Shown: positions 11,294-21,559, numbered from the stretch's first letter. The stretch: DNA of 64,000 nucleotides from Vibrio sp. YMD68 (GCF_029958905.1 NZ_CP124614.1:2480001-2544000), one strand, 5' to 3'. The notes: generated by a model not told the origin, from the sequence alone. A program made the numbers and translations.

Positions 11294-11322
11294 CAAAAAG
11301 ACCGCAGCCTTGGCTACGGTCT
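11294..11322 (-). terminator. Intrinsic terminator after tsf
   Basis: A stem of AGACCG and AGCC paired to GGCT and CGGTCT with one internal mismatch and a very short loop is followed by UUUUU on the minus strand. It lies about 25 bp beyond the tsf stop and partly isolates pyrH from rpsB-tsf. Confidence 0.8.
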
Positions 11323-11344
11323 AATAATTAAGCATACAAAAGGA

Positions 11345-12190
11345 TTAACCTTTTTGAACCGCTGCTACTTCTTCAGCAAAGCTCATTTCAGCTGCTTTCT
11401 CGATACCTTCACCAACTTCTAGACGAACAAAGTCAGTAACCGTTGCGCTTCTTTCTTTAAGAATGTCGCCAACTGTTTTCTTAGGTTCCATGATGAAAGC
11501 TTGACCTGTTAGAGAGATTTCGCCTGTGAATTTCTTCATGCGGCCGATAACCATTTTCTCAGCGATTTCTTGAGGTTTACCTTCATTCATCGCGATCTCA
11601 ACTTGAACCGCTTTCTCTTTAGCAACTACATCAGCAGGTACGTCAGATGGGTTCAAGAATTCAGGCTTAGAAGCAGCAACGTGCATAGCCACGTGCTTAA
11701 GTGTTTCAGCATCGCCTTCACCAGCAACAACTACACCGATTTTCTCACCGTGACGGTAAGAAGCGATAGCTGCACCTTCAACGAACTGTACGCGACGGAT
11801 GCCGATATTTTCACCAATTTTGGTTACTAGAGCAATACGTGCGTCTTCAAACTTAGCTTGAAGTGCTTCAATGTCTAGACGTTCAGCTAGAGCAACTTCA
11901 GCAACTTCGTTAGCAAAGGCTAGGAAGCCTGCATCTTTTGCTACGAAGTCAGTTTGGCAGTTTACTTCAAGAAGCGCAGCAACACCGTCAGCTTCTTTAA
12001 TAATGATTGTGCCTTCTGCAGCAACGTTACCAGCTTTCTTAGCTGCTTTCGCTGCGCCAGATTTACGCATATTTTCAATCGCTAGCTCAATGTCGCCTTC
12101 AGCAGCAACAAGTGCTTTTTTACATTCCATCATGCCCGCAGCTGTGCGTTCACGAAGTTCTTTTACTAGAGCAGCAGTTACAGTTGCCAT
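11345..12190 (-). CDS. tsf: Elongation factor Ts
   Basis: EF-Ts is the nucleotide exchange factor for EF-Tu. The 281-residue protein has the UBA-like N-terminal domain ([22 protein letters not shown]) and the TDFV motif at residues 80-83 that inserts into EF-Tu. It is co-transcribed with rpsB, which lies 129 bp upstream. Confidence 0.98.
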   Translation of the reverse strand: MATVTAALVKELRERTAAGMMECKKALVAAEGDIELAIENMRKSGAAKAAKKAGNVAAEGTIIIKEADGVAALLEVNCQTDFVAKDAGFLAFANEVAEVALAERLDIEALQAKFEDARIALVTKIGENIGIRRVQFVEGAAIASYRHGEKIGVVVAGEGDAETLKHVAMHVAASKPEFLNPSDVPADVVAKEKAVQVEIAMNEGKPQEIAEKMVIGRMKKFTGEISLTGQAFIMEPKKTVGDILKERSATVTDFVRLEVGEGIEKAAEMSFAEEVAAVQKG

Positions 12191-12319
12191 TCTCTATTCC
12201 TCAGTTAATTCGAAATAAGGTAAAAATCAGGGGCCTATATTGGGCCCCCGATGCTAACTAATACTTAATCGATACATGCTTTACAAGATGTACCCATTTA
12301 GCATGGCTCAGAGCCGCTA

Positions 12320-13051
12320 TTATTCAGCTTCTACGAAACCGTCTTTTTCACCAGCAAGAGCAGCTACATCTTTGTTACGACCTTCAACAACTGTTTGTGC
12401 AACAGCGTTTAGGTAAAGTTGTATTGCACGGATTGCATCATCATTACCAGGAATGATGTAGTCAACGCCGTCTGGGTTAGAGTTAGTATCAACGATAGCG
12501 TAAACTGGGATACCTAGGTTGTTAGCTTCTTTAACTGCAATGTGCTCGTGATCAGCATCGATTACGAATAGAGCGTCTGGTAGGCCGCCCATATCTTTGA
12601 TACCACCAAGTGATTTCTCTAGCTTCTCCATTTCACGAGTACGCATTAGAGCTTCTTTCTTAGTAAGTTTATCAAAAGTACCGTCTTGAATTTGAACTTC
12701 TAGCTCTTTAAGACGTTTGATAGACTGACGAACAGTTTTGTAGTTTGTTAGCATACCACCTAACCAACGGTGGTTAACGTAAAACTGGTTGCTAGCTACA
12801 GCAGCTTCTTTTACAGCTTCAGATGCAGCGCGCTTAGTACCAACAAAAAGAACTTTACCTTTTTTCTCGCCAACTTTAGCTAGTTCAGCTAGAGCTTCGT
12901 TGAACATTGGTACGGTTTTTTCTAGGTTGATGATATGAACTTTGTTACGAGCACCAAAGATGAATGGCTTCATTTTTGGGTTCCAGTAACGAGTTTGGTG
13001 ACCGAAGTGAACACCAGCTTTAAGCATATCGCGCATTGATACAGTTGCCAT
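12320..13051 (-). CDS. rpsB: 30S ribosomal protein S2
   Basis: S2 is a late-assembling protein of the small subunit. The 243-residue product starts [20 protein letters not shown] chose the ATG at 13051 because an AGAGGAT ribosome binding site precedes it and the family begins there. An upstream in-frame extension of 11 codons would translate the leader structure and is rejected. S2 probably represses its own operon through the leader described separately. Confidence 0.97.
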   Translation of the reverse strand: MATVSMRDMLKAGVHFGHQTRYWNPKMKPFIFGARNKVHIINLEKTVPMFNEALAELAKVGEKKGKVLFVGTKRAASEAVKEAAVASNQFYVNHRWLGGMLTNYKTVRQSIKRLKELEVQIQDGTFDKLTKKEALMRTREMEKLEKSLGGIKDMGGLPDALFVIDADHEHIAVKEANNLGIPVYAIVDTNSNPDGVDYIIPGNDDAIRAIQLYLNAVAQTVVEGRNKDVAALAGEKDGFVEAE

Positions 13052-13160
13052 TTTAAAATCCTCTATGGGGTTAGGCCTCCACACTCCCCATGACTCCGAC
13101 CCCTAACATCTATTTGTTTAAGCACAAATAGTTTGATAGTTGAGGCACCCCGGAACATGT
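13052..13160 (-). promoter_or_regulatory. rpsB leader, probable S2 autoregulatory RNA
   Basis: The untranslated region upstream of rpsB holds GGGGTGCC (minus strand of 13144-13151), a stem CTATTTGT / ACAAATAG, and a second stem GTTAGG / CCTAAC just before the ribosome binding site. This layout resembles the conserved Gammaproteobacterial rpsB leader through which S2 represses rpsB-tsf. The structures are visible; the regulation is inferred from the family. Confidence 0.65.
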
Positions 13161-13446
13161 GTCGGAATGTGTGTGAATTAAATTAAAGTGAGTGGAATAT
13201 AGCAGCCACTATCGCCAGTGATAGAGATAATTGACCGATATTCCGGCGCGCTTTATACCATATTTTCACACTATATGGCTAGTAAAAAAACCTAACCAAT
13301 TGAGTTACCGCTGAGTCTATTTCCCTACTTCATCCGAATATCAGTGAGAACCGCCCACTGAGACGCATACACTTTTTCAGCACTTCCTGATAGAATACGA
13401 ATCATTATTGTCGAGAGCACCTTAAACTGGCCGAGAATTAGCGCTA
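13161..13446. other. Divergent rpsB/map promoter region
   Basis: Together with the rpsB leader this is a gene-free stretch of 395 bp. It holds the rpsB promoter and leader start on the minus strand, an imperfect dyad around 13204-13221 in the leader, and presumably the map promoter on the plus side, for which I see no convincing hexamer pair. No ORF with a ribosome binding site was found. Confidence 0.5.
13240..13290 (-). promoter_or_regulatory. Probable rpsB promoter with GC-rich discriminator
   Basis: On the minus strand TGGTATAAAG gives a TATAAA -10 hexamer (13252-13257), directly followed by the discriminator GCGCGCC. GC-rich discriminators mark promoters that are subject to the stringent response, and known rpsB promoters have this form. 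The -35 element is weak, as usual for an extended -10 promoter. Confidence 0.6.
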
Positions 13447-14322
13447 ATGTCTATAAAAATCAAAACCCAGAAAGAAATCGAAAGAATGCGTATCGCTGGC
13501 AAACTGGCATCCGAAATTCTAGAAATGATTGAACCTTATATAAAAGAAGGGGTAACAACCGATGAGTTAAATGCCATCTGTCATGATTTCGCCACAGATA
13601 AAGGTGCTTACTCTGCCCCTCTTAACTACCATGGTTTTCCTAAGTCGATTTGTACTTCGATCAACCATATCGTTTGTCATGGCATTCCTGCTTCCCAGGA
13701 TGAGAAAGGCAGCAATGGTCAACTGAAACCCGCTGTATTGAAAAATGGTGACATTCTTAATGTTGATATCACGGTTATCATTCCTGATGAGGAAGGCGCG
13801 GACTTAAGCACTCGACCTCAAGGCTATCACGGTGATACTTCCAAGATGTTCTTAGTGGGTGATGTCTCCCCTGCAGACAAACGCTTATGTATGGTTGCTC
13901 AGGAAGCCCTGTATGTCGGAATGCGCAAAGTGAAGCCAGGTGCGACTGTTGGTGATATCGGTACGGCAATTGAAAAGTACATCAAAGAAAACAACAAGAA
14001 GAACCCTCGTAATAAGTTTTCAATCGTTAAAGACTTTTGTGGTCACGGCATTGGAAATGAATTTCATGAGGAGCCACAAATTGTTCACTACAAAAACTCC
14101 GATCGTCGAGTCTTAAAAGAAGGCCACTGCTTTACTATTGAACCTATGATCAATGCAGGCAAATTTGGCTGTAGTGTCGATGCCGAAGATGATTGGACCG
14201 TTTATACCGGAGACGGTAAAAACTCCGCCCAGTGGGAGCATACATTGCTTGTTACCGCTAATGGTTGTGAGGTATTAACCCTTCGTAGCGAAGAAAGCAT
14301 ACCAAGAATCATGAAAAACTAA
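13447..14322 (+). CDS. map: Type I methionine aminopeptidase
   Basis: Map removes the initiator methionine from nascent proteins. The 291-residue protein has the pita-bread metal ligands in order: Asp in DITVIIP, Asp in YHGDTSKMF, His in GHGIGNEFHE, and Glu residues in FTIEPM and QWEHTLLV. It is about 27 residues longer than the E. coli enzyme because of small insertions such as the one after GIPASQDEKGS, a form common in vibrios. It is divergent from rpsB, as in many Gammaproteobacteria. Confidence 0.96.
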   Translation: MSIKIKTQKEIERMRIAGKLASEILEMIEPYIKEGVTTDELNAICHDFATDKGAYSAPLNYHGFPKSICTSINHIVCHGIPASQDEKGSNGQLKPAVLKNGDILNVDITVIIPDEEGADLSTRPQGYHGDTSKMFLVGDVSPADKRLCMVAQEALYVGMRKVKPGATVGDIGTAIEKYIKENNKKNPRNKFSIVKDFCGHGIGNEFHEEPQIVHYKNSDRRVLKEGHCFTIEPMINAGKFGCSVDAEDDWTVYTGDGKNSAQWEHTLLVTANGCEVLTLRSEESIPRIMKN

Positions 14323-14327
14323 TGATT

Positions 14328-14357
14328 AATATCCCTGCCTCGCAGGGATATTTTTTT
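14328..14357 (+). terminator. Intrinsic terminator after map
   Basis: A perfect 11-bp stem (AATATCCCTGC / GCAGGGATATT) with a 3-nt loop is followed by a T-run. It ends map transcription before glnD. Confidence 0.9.
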
Positions 14358-14422
14358 ATCTGCATCAATCTGATAGATTAAACGTCTTAATATCGATATT
14401 CACATTGCATGGATCGCTGAAT

Positions 14423-17047
14423 ATGCCGTATCAATCGCCACAAACCTTCTCAACTGACCAACTATCAATTTCGTTACTCAAAGAGCAATTGGATCTTTTT
14501 TCTCTTTACCAAAAAAACGAATTTTTATCTCACCACCCTATTTCAGATTTAGTCTTAGGCCGCTCGGATTACATGGACCAGTTGCTCAATCGAATCTGGG
14601 TCGAGTACGGCTTCGACAAACTGCCTAATATCAGTCTCGTTGCCGTGGGCGGTTATGGGCGAGGTGAGCTTCACCCTCTTTCTGATATCGACATTCTCAT
14701 CGTATCCAAGAAAACCCTCCCTGAGTCTTTGGGCGCTAAAGTCAGTGCTTTTATCACCTTACTGTGGGATTTGAAACTAGAAGTCGGGCACGCTGTTCGG
14801 TCTATTGAAGAATGCGTCACCATTGGTAAAGCAGATTTAACCGTGGCGACTAACTTACAAGAAGCGCGATTACTGTGTGGCTGTGAAGATACTTTCAGCC
14901 AATTAAGTACACATATCAACTCTCCCTCTTTTTGGCCCAGTGACGACTTTTACAAAGCGAAAATTCAGGAACAAAAGCAGCGTCATGCTCGCTATCACGA
15001 TACGACTTATAACCTCGAGCCGGACATCAAATCGACTCCTGGTGGCTTGCGAGACATCCATACTTTGAGTTGGGTTGCGAGACGACATTTCGGTGCAACT
15101 TCTCTATTGGAAATGAGTAAATACGGTTTTTTGACCGATGCTGAGTACAGAGAGCTGGTTGAGTGTCAGGACTTTCTTTGGCGAGTTCGCTTTGCCCTGC
15201 ATATTGAGCTAAAACGTTACGACAACCGACTCACCTTTGGGCATCAAGCACAAGTCGCAGAAAGTCTTGGCTTTAGTGGTGACGGTAATCGAGGTGTCGA
15301 GATGATGATGAAAGAGTTCTATCGGACTCTGCGTCGCGTTGCTGAATTAAACAAAATGCTGCTCAAGTTGTTTGATCAGGCGATACTTGAAAATGGTGTG
15401 GAATATGACGCCGTTGTGCTGAGCAGTGATTTTCAGCGTAAAGGTAAGTTGATTGAAGCACGTAAGCCGGCTCTTTTTCAAGCCAGACCCGAAACCATCC
15501 TCGATATGTTTATTCATATTGCTAACGATTCTTCTATCGAAGGTGTCGCCCCTTCAACGATGCGGCAGCTGCGCACAGCAAGACGACGCTTGAATAAGTT
15601 TCTTCATGTTATCCCGGCCGCCAGAGAGAAGTTTATAGCGCTGGTTCGCCACCCTAACAGCCTACACAAAGCATTTAGCCTGATGCATAAGCTTGGGGTA
15701 CTGGCAAGTTACCTCCCCCAATGGAGCCAAATCGTTGGCCAAATGCAATTTGACCTCTTCCATGTTTATACTGTGGACGAGCACAGTATTCGCCTTCTAA
15801 AACACATTAACCGTTTCAATGACCCGGCAAACCACGATAAGCATCCGATTTGCTGTGAAGTGTTTCCACGCATACATAAAAAAGAGCTGTTATTGCTCGC
15901 CGCCATATTCCACGACATCGGAAAAGGTCGAAATGGTGATCATTCAGAAATAGGCGCGGTTGAATCTTACGATTTTTGTATCGAGCATGGATTATCAAAA
16001 CCAGAAGCCAAACTGGTTTCCTGGCTCGTTCAAAACCACCTGTTGATGTCTGTCACCGCTCAACGCCGTGATATTTATGATCCCGAAGTCATCACAGAAT
16101 TTGCAAAGAAAGTTCGAGATGAAGAGCATCTTGAATATTTAGTCTGTTTGACCGTTGCGGATATCTGCGCGACCAACCCAGAACTTTGGAACAGCTGGAA
16201 ACGAACCTTGTTGGCCGAACTTTTCTATTCCACTCAACGAGCACTGAGACGAGGGTTAGAAAACCCCGTCGATGTGCGTGATCGAATTCGCCATAATCAA
16301 CAGCTTGCCTCTGCGCTACTGCGTAAAGAAGGCTTCTCTGCCCGTGAAATAGAGGTTCTCTGGCAACGATTTAAAGCCGATTACTTCCTACGCCACACCC
16401 ACACCCAAATTGCGTGGCATTGCACTCATTTACTGAATCAAGAGGATAAGAATAAACCCGTCATTTTGATCAGTAAAAAAGCAACGCGAGGCGGCACTGA
16501 AGTGTTCGTCTATTGTAAAGATCAGAACGCATTATTCGCTACCGTGGTTGCGGAGCTGGATAGGCGCAACCTCAACGTTCACGACGCTCAGGTTATGACC
16601 AGCAAAGATGGCTTCGTGCTCGATACCTTTATGGTGCTCGATCAGAACGGCGAGTCCATTGACGAAACTCGCCACAAAGCGGTCATCAAACATCTGATTC
16701 ATGTGATCGAAGATGGTAGACCAACGAAAATAAAAACCCGCCGTATCCCAAGAAATCTGCAACACTTCACGGTGAAGACTAAAGTTGACTTCCTACCGAC
16801 GAAGAGCAATAAACGAACGTTGATGGAATTTGTCGCACTGGATACGCCGGGATTACTCGCCACAGTGGGCGCGACCTTCTCTGATCTAGGCATCAGTTTA
16901 CACGCTGCAAAAATCACAACCATCGGAGAGCGTGCAGAAGATTTGTTTATTTTAACCAATGGCCATGGCGCCAGATTAGATGAGGAAGCACAAATTCAAC
17001 TGCGCAATAAGCTCATCGAGAATATCGCAGAGCTAGCACCCAATTAA
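14423..17047 (+). CDS. glnD: Bifunctional uridylyltransferase/uridylyl-removing enzyme GlnD
   Basis: GlnD senses glutamine and uridylylates or de-uridylylates PII proteins, setting the nitrogen response. The 874-residue protein shows the nucleotidyltransferase motif GGYGRGELHPLSDIDILI near residue 80, an HD domain with HDIGKG near residue 510, and two C-terminal ACT domains (from about residue 690 and 800). I take the ATG at 14423; an in-frame TTG at 14405 would add six residues. Neither start has a strong ribosome binding site. Confidence 0.96.
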   Translation: MPYQSPQTFSTDQLSISLLKEQLDLFSLYQKNEFLSHHPISDLVLGRSDYMDQLLNRIWVEYGFDKLPNISLVAVGGYGRGELHPLSDIDILIVSKKTLPESLGAKVSAFITLLWDLKLEVGHAVRSIEECVTIGKADLTVATNLQEARLLCGCEDTFSQLSTHINSPSFWPSDDFYKAKIQEQKQRHARYHDTTYNLEPDIKSTPGGLRDIHTLSWVARRHFGATSLLEMSKYGFLTDAEYRELVECQDFLWRVRFALHIELKRYDNRLTFGHQAQVAESLGFSGDGNRGVEMMMKEFYRTLRRVAELNKMLLKLFDQAILENGVEYDAVVLSSDFQRKGKLIEARKPALFQARPETILDMFIHIANDSSIEGVAPSTMRQLRTARRRLNKFLHVIPAAREKFIALVRHPNSLHKAFSLMHKLGVLASYLPQWSQIVGQMQFDLFHVYTVDEHSIRLLKHINRFNDPANHDKHPICCEVFPRIHKKELLLLAAIFHDIGKGRNGDHSEIGAVESYDFCIEHGLSKPEAKLVSWLVQNHLLMSVTAQRRDIYDPEVITEFAKKVRDEEHLEYLVCLTVADICATNPELWNSWKRTLLAELFYSTQRALRRGLENPVDVRDRIRHNQQLASALLRKEGFSAREIEVLWQRFKADYFLRHTHTQIAWHCTHLLNQEDKNKPVILISKKATRGGTEVFVYCKDQNALFATVVAELDRRNLNVHDAQVMTSKDGFVLDTFMVLDQNGESIDETRHKAVIKHLIHVIEDGRPTKIKTRRIPRNLQHFTVKTKVDFLPTKSNKRTLMEFVALDTPGLLATVGATFSDLGISLHAAKITTIGERAEDLFILTNGHGARLDEEAQIQLRNKLIENIAELAPN

Positions 17048-17164
17048 TCGCGATCTTGCCCACAAGTTGCGCAGTTGTTTTGATTGTCAGCTATCTACCA
17101 CGAATATAGGCTGCTACATTAATGAGAGTTTTATTCATTTAACATCACGAGTTAGAGGTAGCCT

Positions 17165-17548
17165 ATGTTTCCAAACCTCACAGGCCTAGGAGTTCAAAAC
17201 CCTAAGCAAATTGAGCGTTATTCGTTACGACAAGAAGCGCACAAGGATGTGTTAAAGATCTATTATCATAAGCAAAAGGGCGAGTTATTCGCCAAAAGCG
17301 TCAAGTTTAAATATCCACGTCAAATAAAGAATGTACTGGTAGATAGCGGAAGTCATCAATACAAAGAAGTGACGGAAATAAATCGCAACCTGACATTGGT
17401 GATCGATGAGTTAAATAAAGTCACTAAGCCTGAAAAACTGGCAGAAATGGATATAAAAGCTAAAATATTGAAAGACTTACGTCACCTTGAAAAAGTCGTA
17501 TCGAGTAAGATAACAGAAATTGAATCTGACTTAGAAAAACTCAAATAG
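17165..17548 (+). CDS. yaeH: YaeH family protein (DUF3461)
   Basis: This 127-residue protein closely matches the E. coli YaeH pattern: [10 protein letters not shown] at the start, [23 protein letters not shown], and a C-terminal helix [22 protein letters not shown]. The function is unknown. It is soluble and highly charged, with no signal peptide. An AGAGG ribosome binding site precedes the ATG. In E. coli it also lies near glnD and map, so the neighbourhood is conserved. Confidence 0.88.
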   Translation: MFPNLTGLGVQNPKQIERYSLRQEAHKDVLKIYYHKQKGELFAKSVKFKYPRQIKNVLVDSGSHQYKEVTEINRNLTLVIDELNKVTKPEKLAEMDIKAKILKDLRHLEKVVSSKITEIESDLEKLK

Positions 17549-17577
17549 TTACGACCAATGATCGACAGTATGCCAAT

Positions 17578-17611
17578 AAAAAGAGGCGCCTTATAGGAGT
17601 CTCTTTTTATT
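17578..17611. terminator. Bidirectional terminator between yaeH and pgpA
   Basis: AAAAAGAGGC pairs with GTCTCTTTTT (one G-T wobble). A-rich and T-rich flanks allow termination of yaeH on the plus strand and pgpA on the minus strand, whose stops flank it. Confidence 0.75.
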
Positions 17612-17638
17612 TAATAGAAAAATAATGCGTTGTATGCA

Positions 17639-18139
17639 CTACCAGCCAGCATACCCGCCAACAAAGTAGAGCGATATTGCCGCCATAATACCCGCAACAA
17701 CGTCATCAATCATAATCCCTAAACCGCCATGTACCCGTTTATCAAGCCAACCAATAGGCCAAGGTTTTACCATATCGAAGAAACGGAAGAGTACAAAACC
17801 AGCCGCTACCCATTTCCAATCAAAAATGGAGATACCTAACATGGGTACAATCAGCATCGTTATCCAGAAACCAACAAATTCATCCCAAACGATAGAGCCA
17901 TGATCATGGACTTTCATATCATCAGACGTGATTTGACAGATTTTCACACCAACAACGGCTGACGCAAGAATAACGACAATGAATAACCACAGAGGAAGCT
18001 GAACCAATAACAGATAAAATGGAATCGACGCTAACGTACCCATTGTTCCTGGAATAATGGGCGAAAGTCCACTCCCAAATCCCGTCGCTAAAAGGTGCCA
18101 AGGGTTTTGCAAAGAAATTCTAGAAAGAGGGTTTGTCAT
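17639..18139 (-). CDS. pgpA: Phosphatidylglycerophosphatase A
   Basis: PgpA dephosphorylates phosphatidylglycerophosphate to phosphatidylglycerol in the inner membrane. The 166-residue protein has about four hydrophobic segments and the family motifs GFGSGLSPIIPGTMGTL and HDHGSIVWDEFVGFW with acidic catalytic residues. Its start overlaps the thiL stop by four bases. The nusB-thiL-pgpA order is shared with E. coli. Confidence 0.95.
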   Translation of the reverse strand: MTNPLSRISLQNPWHLLATGFGSGLSPIIPGTMGTLASIPFYLLLVQLPLWLFIVVILASAVVGVKICQITSDDMKVHDHGSIVWDEFVGFWITMLIVPMLGISIFDWKWVAAGFVLFRFFDMVKPWPIGWLDKRVHGGLGIMIDDVVAGIMAAISLYFVGGYAGW

Positions 18140-19110
18140 TGTTTTCCCTTAAAATGATCGTATCCATTCAGTTGCCAGTCCAGTACTTTATCACCCTTTC
18201 TTAACTCAAACGTGCCAATAGGACGAATTTGACCAATACACGTGATTTTTGTGCCCGTATGACTTAGGGCGCTTTCGATGGACCCTTTATTGTATTCTGG
18301 CACAGTAAAGCACAGCTCATACTCTTCCCCACTGGTTAACGCATATTGCTGTGCAACGGATTGATCTTGGGTAAAACCCATCAACTCTTTAGAGAGTGGT
18401 AGCGCATCGACATCAATGGACGCACCGACCCCTGAGCGAGTCATAATATGACCGAGGTCGGAAACAAGCCCATCGGAAATATCAATCGCGGAAGAAGCCA
18501 AATTAAGCAGAGCTTGCCCTACGAGCACCCGAGGTGAAGAGAGATAATGGCGTTCTTCCAAAACCCTTGCGTACTGTTTATGCGCCTTCACGTTATCTAA
18601 GATGACATCCAAACCTGCTTTGCTGTCGCCCAGATCACCAGTGACATATATCCAGTCCCCTACTTTTGCTCCACTGCGGCGTAGCGCTTTTTCTTCTGGT
18701 ACAAAACCCTGCACAGTTAAAGTGAGACTAAGTGGGCCTTTGGTTGTGTCACCACCGATCAATTGCAGGCCGAAGTAGTCTGCTAAACGAAAAAACGAAT
18801 CACAAAACGGAGCGAGCCATTCTTCATTAGGTTCTGGCATCGTTAATGCGAAAGAGACCCATGCTGGCGTTGCTCCCATTGCAGATAAATCACTGATATT
18901 TGAGGCCAACGCTTTATGAGCAACCCAACTAGGGTTAGCATCCGCGAAGAAGTGAGTCCCCGCGACAAGCGTATCAGTGCTAATTGCGATGGCAACATTA
19001 CTGGGGCTTTTCACTAATGCACAGTCATCACCCGCGGCAAGTAAGACATCTTTACGCTGCGATTGACGACCAACAAAATACTTATCAATTAGATTAAACT
19101 CACCAGACAT
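18136..19110 (-). CDS. thiL: Thiamine-monophosphate kinase
   Basis: ThiL phosphorylates thiamine monophosphate to the active cofactor thiamine pyrophosphate. The 324-residue protein has the PurM/SelD-like fold markers: N-terminal AAGDDCALV, IGGDTTKGPLSLT and the DISDGLVSDLGHI motif. It follows nusB by 127 bp with a weak terminator between and is translationally coupled to pgpA. Confidence 0.95.
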   Translation of the reverse strand: MSGEFNLIDKYFVGRQSQRKDVLLAAGDDCALVKSPSNVAIAISTDTLVAGTHFFADANPSWVAHKALASNISDLSAMGATPAWVSFALTMPEPNEEWLAPFCDSFFRLADYFGLQLIGGDTTKGPLSLTLTVQGFVPEEKALRRSGAKVGDWIYVTGDLGDSKAGLDVILDNVKAHKQYARVLEERHYLSSPRVLVGQALLNLASSAIDISDGLVSDLGHIMTRSGVGASIDVDALPLSKELMGFTQDQSVAQQYALTSGEEYELCFTVPEYNKGSIESALSHTGTKITCIGQIRPIGTFELRKGDKVLDWQLNGYDHFKGKQ

Positions 19111-19193
19111 AATAAATGCTCATACCCTTTAAGACAAACAAGAGAAGGACGCAACTTAAGGTAAACAACCCCTTTAATCGCCCAGTATTAGTC

Positions 19194-19222
19194 ATAAAAA
19201 AGGCCAGCATAAGCTGACCTAT
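19194..19222 (-). terminator. Weak terminator after nusB
   Basis: AGGCCAGC and GCTGACCT form an 8-bp stem with one mismatch and a 4-nt loop, followed on the minus strand by UUUUUU. Read-through into thiL is likely. Confidence 0.6.
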
Positions 19223-19237
19223 TTTGATTATTACTTT

Positions 19238-19708
19238 TTATTTCTTCTTACGAACGTGCGGTGCAGCCTTATCAAGGACACCATTCACGAACTTGTGGCT
19301 ATCTTCAGCTGCGAATACTTTTGCAAGTTCAATCGCTTCATTAATGACCACTTTGTAAGGTACATCTTCACGACGAGTCATCTCGTACATAGCAAGACGA
19401 AGTAAAGCCAGTTCCATCAGATCCAAATCCTGCATAGGACGAGAAACGAATGGACGAAGTTTACTATCTAATTCCATGTGACTTAGAGCAACACCAGTTA
19501 ATAGGTCGCGAAAGTATGCTACATCGGTTTCTGGTGCAATCAGAGCAGGCTCTGCGGCATGATGCTCTTCTTCATCATACTTTCCACCAGATATAAACTG
19601 TTCTTCAACTACAGCAACATTTTCTTTACTAATTTGCCAAGAATAAATTGCTTGTAGAGCAAATTGACGTGCATTACGACGTGCGGCTGGTTTCACACTG
19701 GCCCCCAT
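19238..19708 (-). CDS. nusB: Transcription antitermination factor NusB
   Basis: NusB binds boxA RNA with S10 (NusE) in rRNA antitermination. The 156-residue all-helical protein shows the Arg-rich N-terminus [16 protein letters not shown] and the [28 protein letters not shown] core. Its ATG overlaps the ribH TAA (TAATG), so translation is coupled. The ribH-nusB linkage is widespread. Confidence 0.97.
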   Translation of the reverse strand: MGASVKPAARRNARQFALQAIYSWQISKENVAVVEEQFISGGKYDEEEHHAAEPALIAPETDVAYFRDLLTGVALSHMELDSKLRPFVSRPMQDLDLMELALLRLAMYEMTRREDVPYKVVINEAIELAKVFAAEDSHKFVNGVLDKAAPHVRKKK

Positions 19709-20178
19709 TAGGAATCGATTTCAGAAAGAACGTTGATCATCTCAAGTGCGCTTAGTGCAGCTTCTGCACCTTTGTTACCAGCCTTGGTTCCTGCGCGTTC
19801 AATAGCTTGATCGATGGTATCAACAGTAAGGACACCGAATGCTACTGGAAGACTAAATTCCATAGACACTTGTGCCAAACCTTTATTACATTCACTACAA
19901 ACATAGTCGAAATGAGGCGTACCGCCACGAATTACTGTGCCTAAAGATACAATCGCATCGAATTGACCAGTCTTCGCTACGCGCTGAGCTACCAACGGCA
20001 GTTCAACGGCACCAGGACAACGAACAACAGTAATGTTGTCTTCACTTACTTGCCCATGACGCTTTAAAGTATCGATTGCACCAGAAAGCAGGCTTTCGTT
20101 AATAAAACTGTTGAAACGAGCAATAACGATAGCAATTTTTGCATTTGGCGCTGGGAAGCCACCCTCGATCACTTTCAT
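19708..20178 (-). CDS. ribH: 6,7-dimethyl-8-ribityllumazine synthase
   Basis: Lumazine synthase makes the penultimate riboflavin precursor and assembles as a 60-mer shell or pentamer. The 156-residue protein starts [23 protein letters not shown] and has the GAVELPL and [14 protein letters not shown] substrate motifs. I chose the ATG at 20178 because AGGAAGG precedes it; a 17-codon upstream extension is rejected. A terminator separates it from ribB, so it probably has its own promoter. Confidence 0.96.
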   Translation of the reverse strand: MKVIEGGFPAPNAKIAIVIARFNSFINESLLSGAIDTLKRHGQVSEDNITVVRCPGAVELPLVAQRVAKTGQFDAIVSLGTVIRGGTPHFDYVCSECNKGLAQVSMEFSLPVAFGVLTVDTIDQAIERAGTKAGNKGAEAALSALEMINVLSEIDS

Positions 20179-20325
20179 AAGCCTTCCTTTAACTATGTTC
20201 ATCAAGTGAGAATCGCCGGATTCTAGCATAAAACTGTGAGCAATATCTAATAGATATTAAAGTTTATACGAACCTTCGGCTTGTCTATTTTAAATGTCTG
20301 ACAGCGATAAGAAATCGCTGTTATC

Positions 20326-20353
20326 GATAAAAAAGGAAGCAAACGCTTCCTTT
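20326..20353 (-). terminator. Intrinsic terminator after ribB
   Basis: AAAGGAAGC and GCTTCCTTT form a perfect 9-bp stem with loop AAAC, followed by a U-tract on the minus strand. A second hairpin (CAGCGAT / ATCGCTG) lies just downstream at about 20302-20320. Confidence 0.85.
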
Positions 20354-20407
20354 ATATTTGTCAGTAAAGTAAAACCACTGGGTACGCAGCATTGCACACC
20401 CCAATGA

Positions 20408-21559
20408 CTATTCACATACGTATTCAACCACATTTAGACCAAAACCACCAAGTGCATGGTAACGTTTTGAGCTAGAAGACAATAAACGCATATCGGTCAC
20501 ACCGAGATCCGCTAAAATTTGAGAACCAACACCAACGCGGCGTGACGTTCCTTGCTTTTTAGCCATCGTCGGCGCTTCGCCTTTATCTTGAGCTTCGAAG
20601 ACTTTCACTTTATGAATGAGGGAATCAGGCGTTTCTTCATTGCCTAAAATCACCAACACTCCACCTTCTGAGCCAATGCGATTCATGGCTGATTCTAATG
20701 TCCAACTGCGCTCGGTTCCGCGATCGGAGTGTAATAAGTCGGTGAAAGTATCGTGCAGATGCACACGGACTAGCGGTGCTTGAGCGGCTTCATCTTGAAC
20801 CAGGTCGCCCTTAACTGCTTCTCCTTTAACCACTTTTCCTTTAATCATGGCGTGATGAATTTGGTTATCGATTGTGTCTCTGAACGTGACCAACTCAAAA
20901 TCGCCAAATTCTGTCGGCAATTTGCATTGACCAACACGCTCTATCGTTGTTTCTGTGTTGTTTCGATACTCAATCAGATCCGCGATGGTGCCTAACTTGA
21001 CATCATGCTTTTTAGAAAAGACTTCTAAATCTGGACGACGCGCCATAGTGCCGTCATCATTTAGAATTTCAACAATAACGGAAGCAGGCTCTAAACCTGC
21101 TAATCGACCTAAATCGCAGCCCGCTTCAGTGTGACCTGCTCGCGTCAATACTCCACCGTCTTGAGCGGTCAGAGGGAAAATATGCCCTGGTTGAACAAGA
21201 TCCGCGGCTTTGGCGTCTTTTGCAACCGCCGCTTGAACTGTCACCGCTCTATCAGATGCTGAAATGCCGGTAGTGACTCCCTCAGCCGCTTCAATCGATA
21301 CTGTAAAGTTGGTCGTAAACTGGGCGTTGTTATCTTGCACCATCGGAGGTAACCCCAATCGTTCACAACGCTCTTTTGTCATTGTTAAGCAGATTAATCC
21401 ACGCCCATGAGTCGCCATAAAGTTAATCGCTTCTGGCGTTATGTGCTCTGCGGCCATGATCAAATCGCCTTCATTTTCTCGGTCTTCGTCATCCATAAGA
21501 ATAACCATTTTACCAAGGCGAATATCTTCAATAATTTCTTCTGGCGTGCTAATTGACAT
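20408..21559 (-). CDS. ribB: DHBP synthase with degenerate GTP cyclohydrolase II domain (RibBX type)
   Basis: The N-terminal ~205 residues are 3,4-dihydroxy-2-butanone-4-phosphate synthase, with the acidic [12 protein letters not shown] active-site loop (about residues 23-34) and HTEAGCDL. The C-terminal ~175 residues align with GTP cyclohydrolase II in length and layout but lack the zinc cysteines: where RibA has a Cys-x-x-Gly-Asp...Cys-Asp-Cys cluster, this has [15 protein letters not shown]. The domain is therefore probably not catalytic, as in the RibBX variants known from Proteobacteria. [15 protein letters not shown] repeat-like insertion sits at about residue 246. A true ribA must lie elsewhere. 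Confidence 0.9.
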   Translation of the reverse strand: MSISTPEEIIEDIRLGKMVILMDDEDRENEGDLIMAAEHITPEAINFMATHGRGLICLTMTKERCERLGLPPMVQDNNAQFTTNFTVSIEAAEGVTTGISASDRAVTVQAAVAKDAKAADLVQPGHIFPLTAQDGGVLTRAGHTEAGCDLGRLAGLEPASVIVEILNDDGTMARRPDLEVFSKKHDVKLGTIADLIEYRNNTETTIERVGQCKLPTEFGDFELVTFRDTIDNQIHHAMIKGKVVKGEAVKGDLVQDEAAQAPLVRVHLHDTFTDLLHSDRGTERSWTLESAMNRIGSEGGVLVILGNEETPDSLIHKVKVFEAQDKGEAPTMAKKQGTSRRVGVGSQILADLGVTDMRLLSSSSKRYHALGGFGLNVVEYVCE

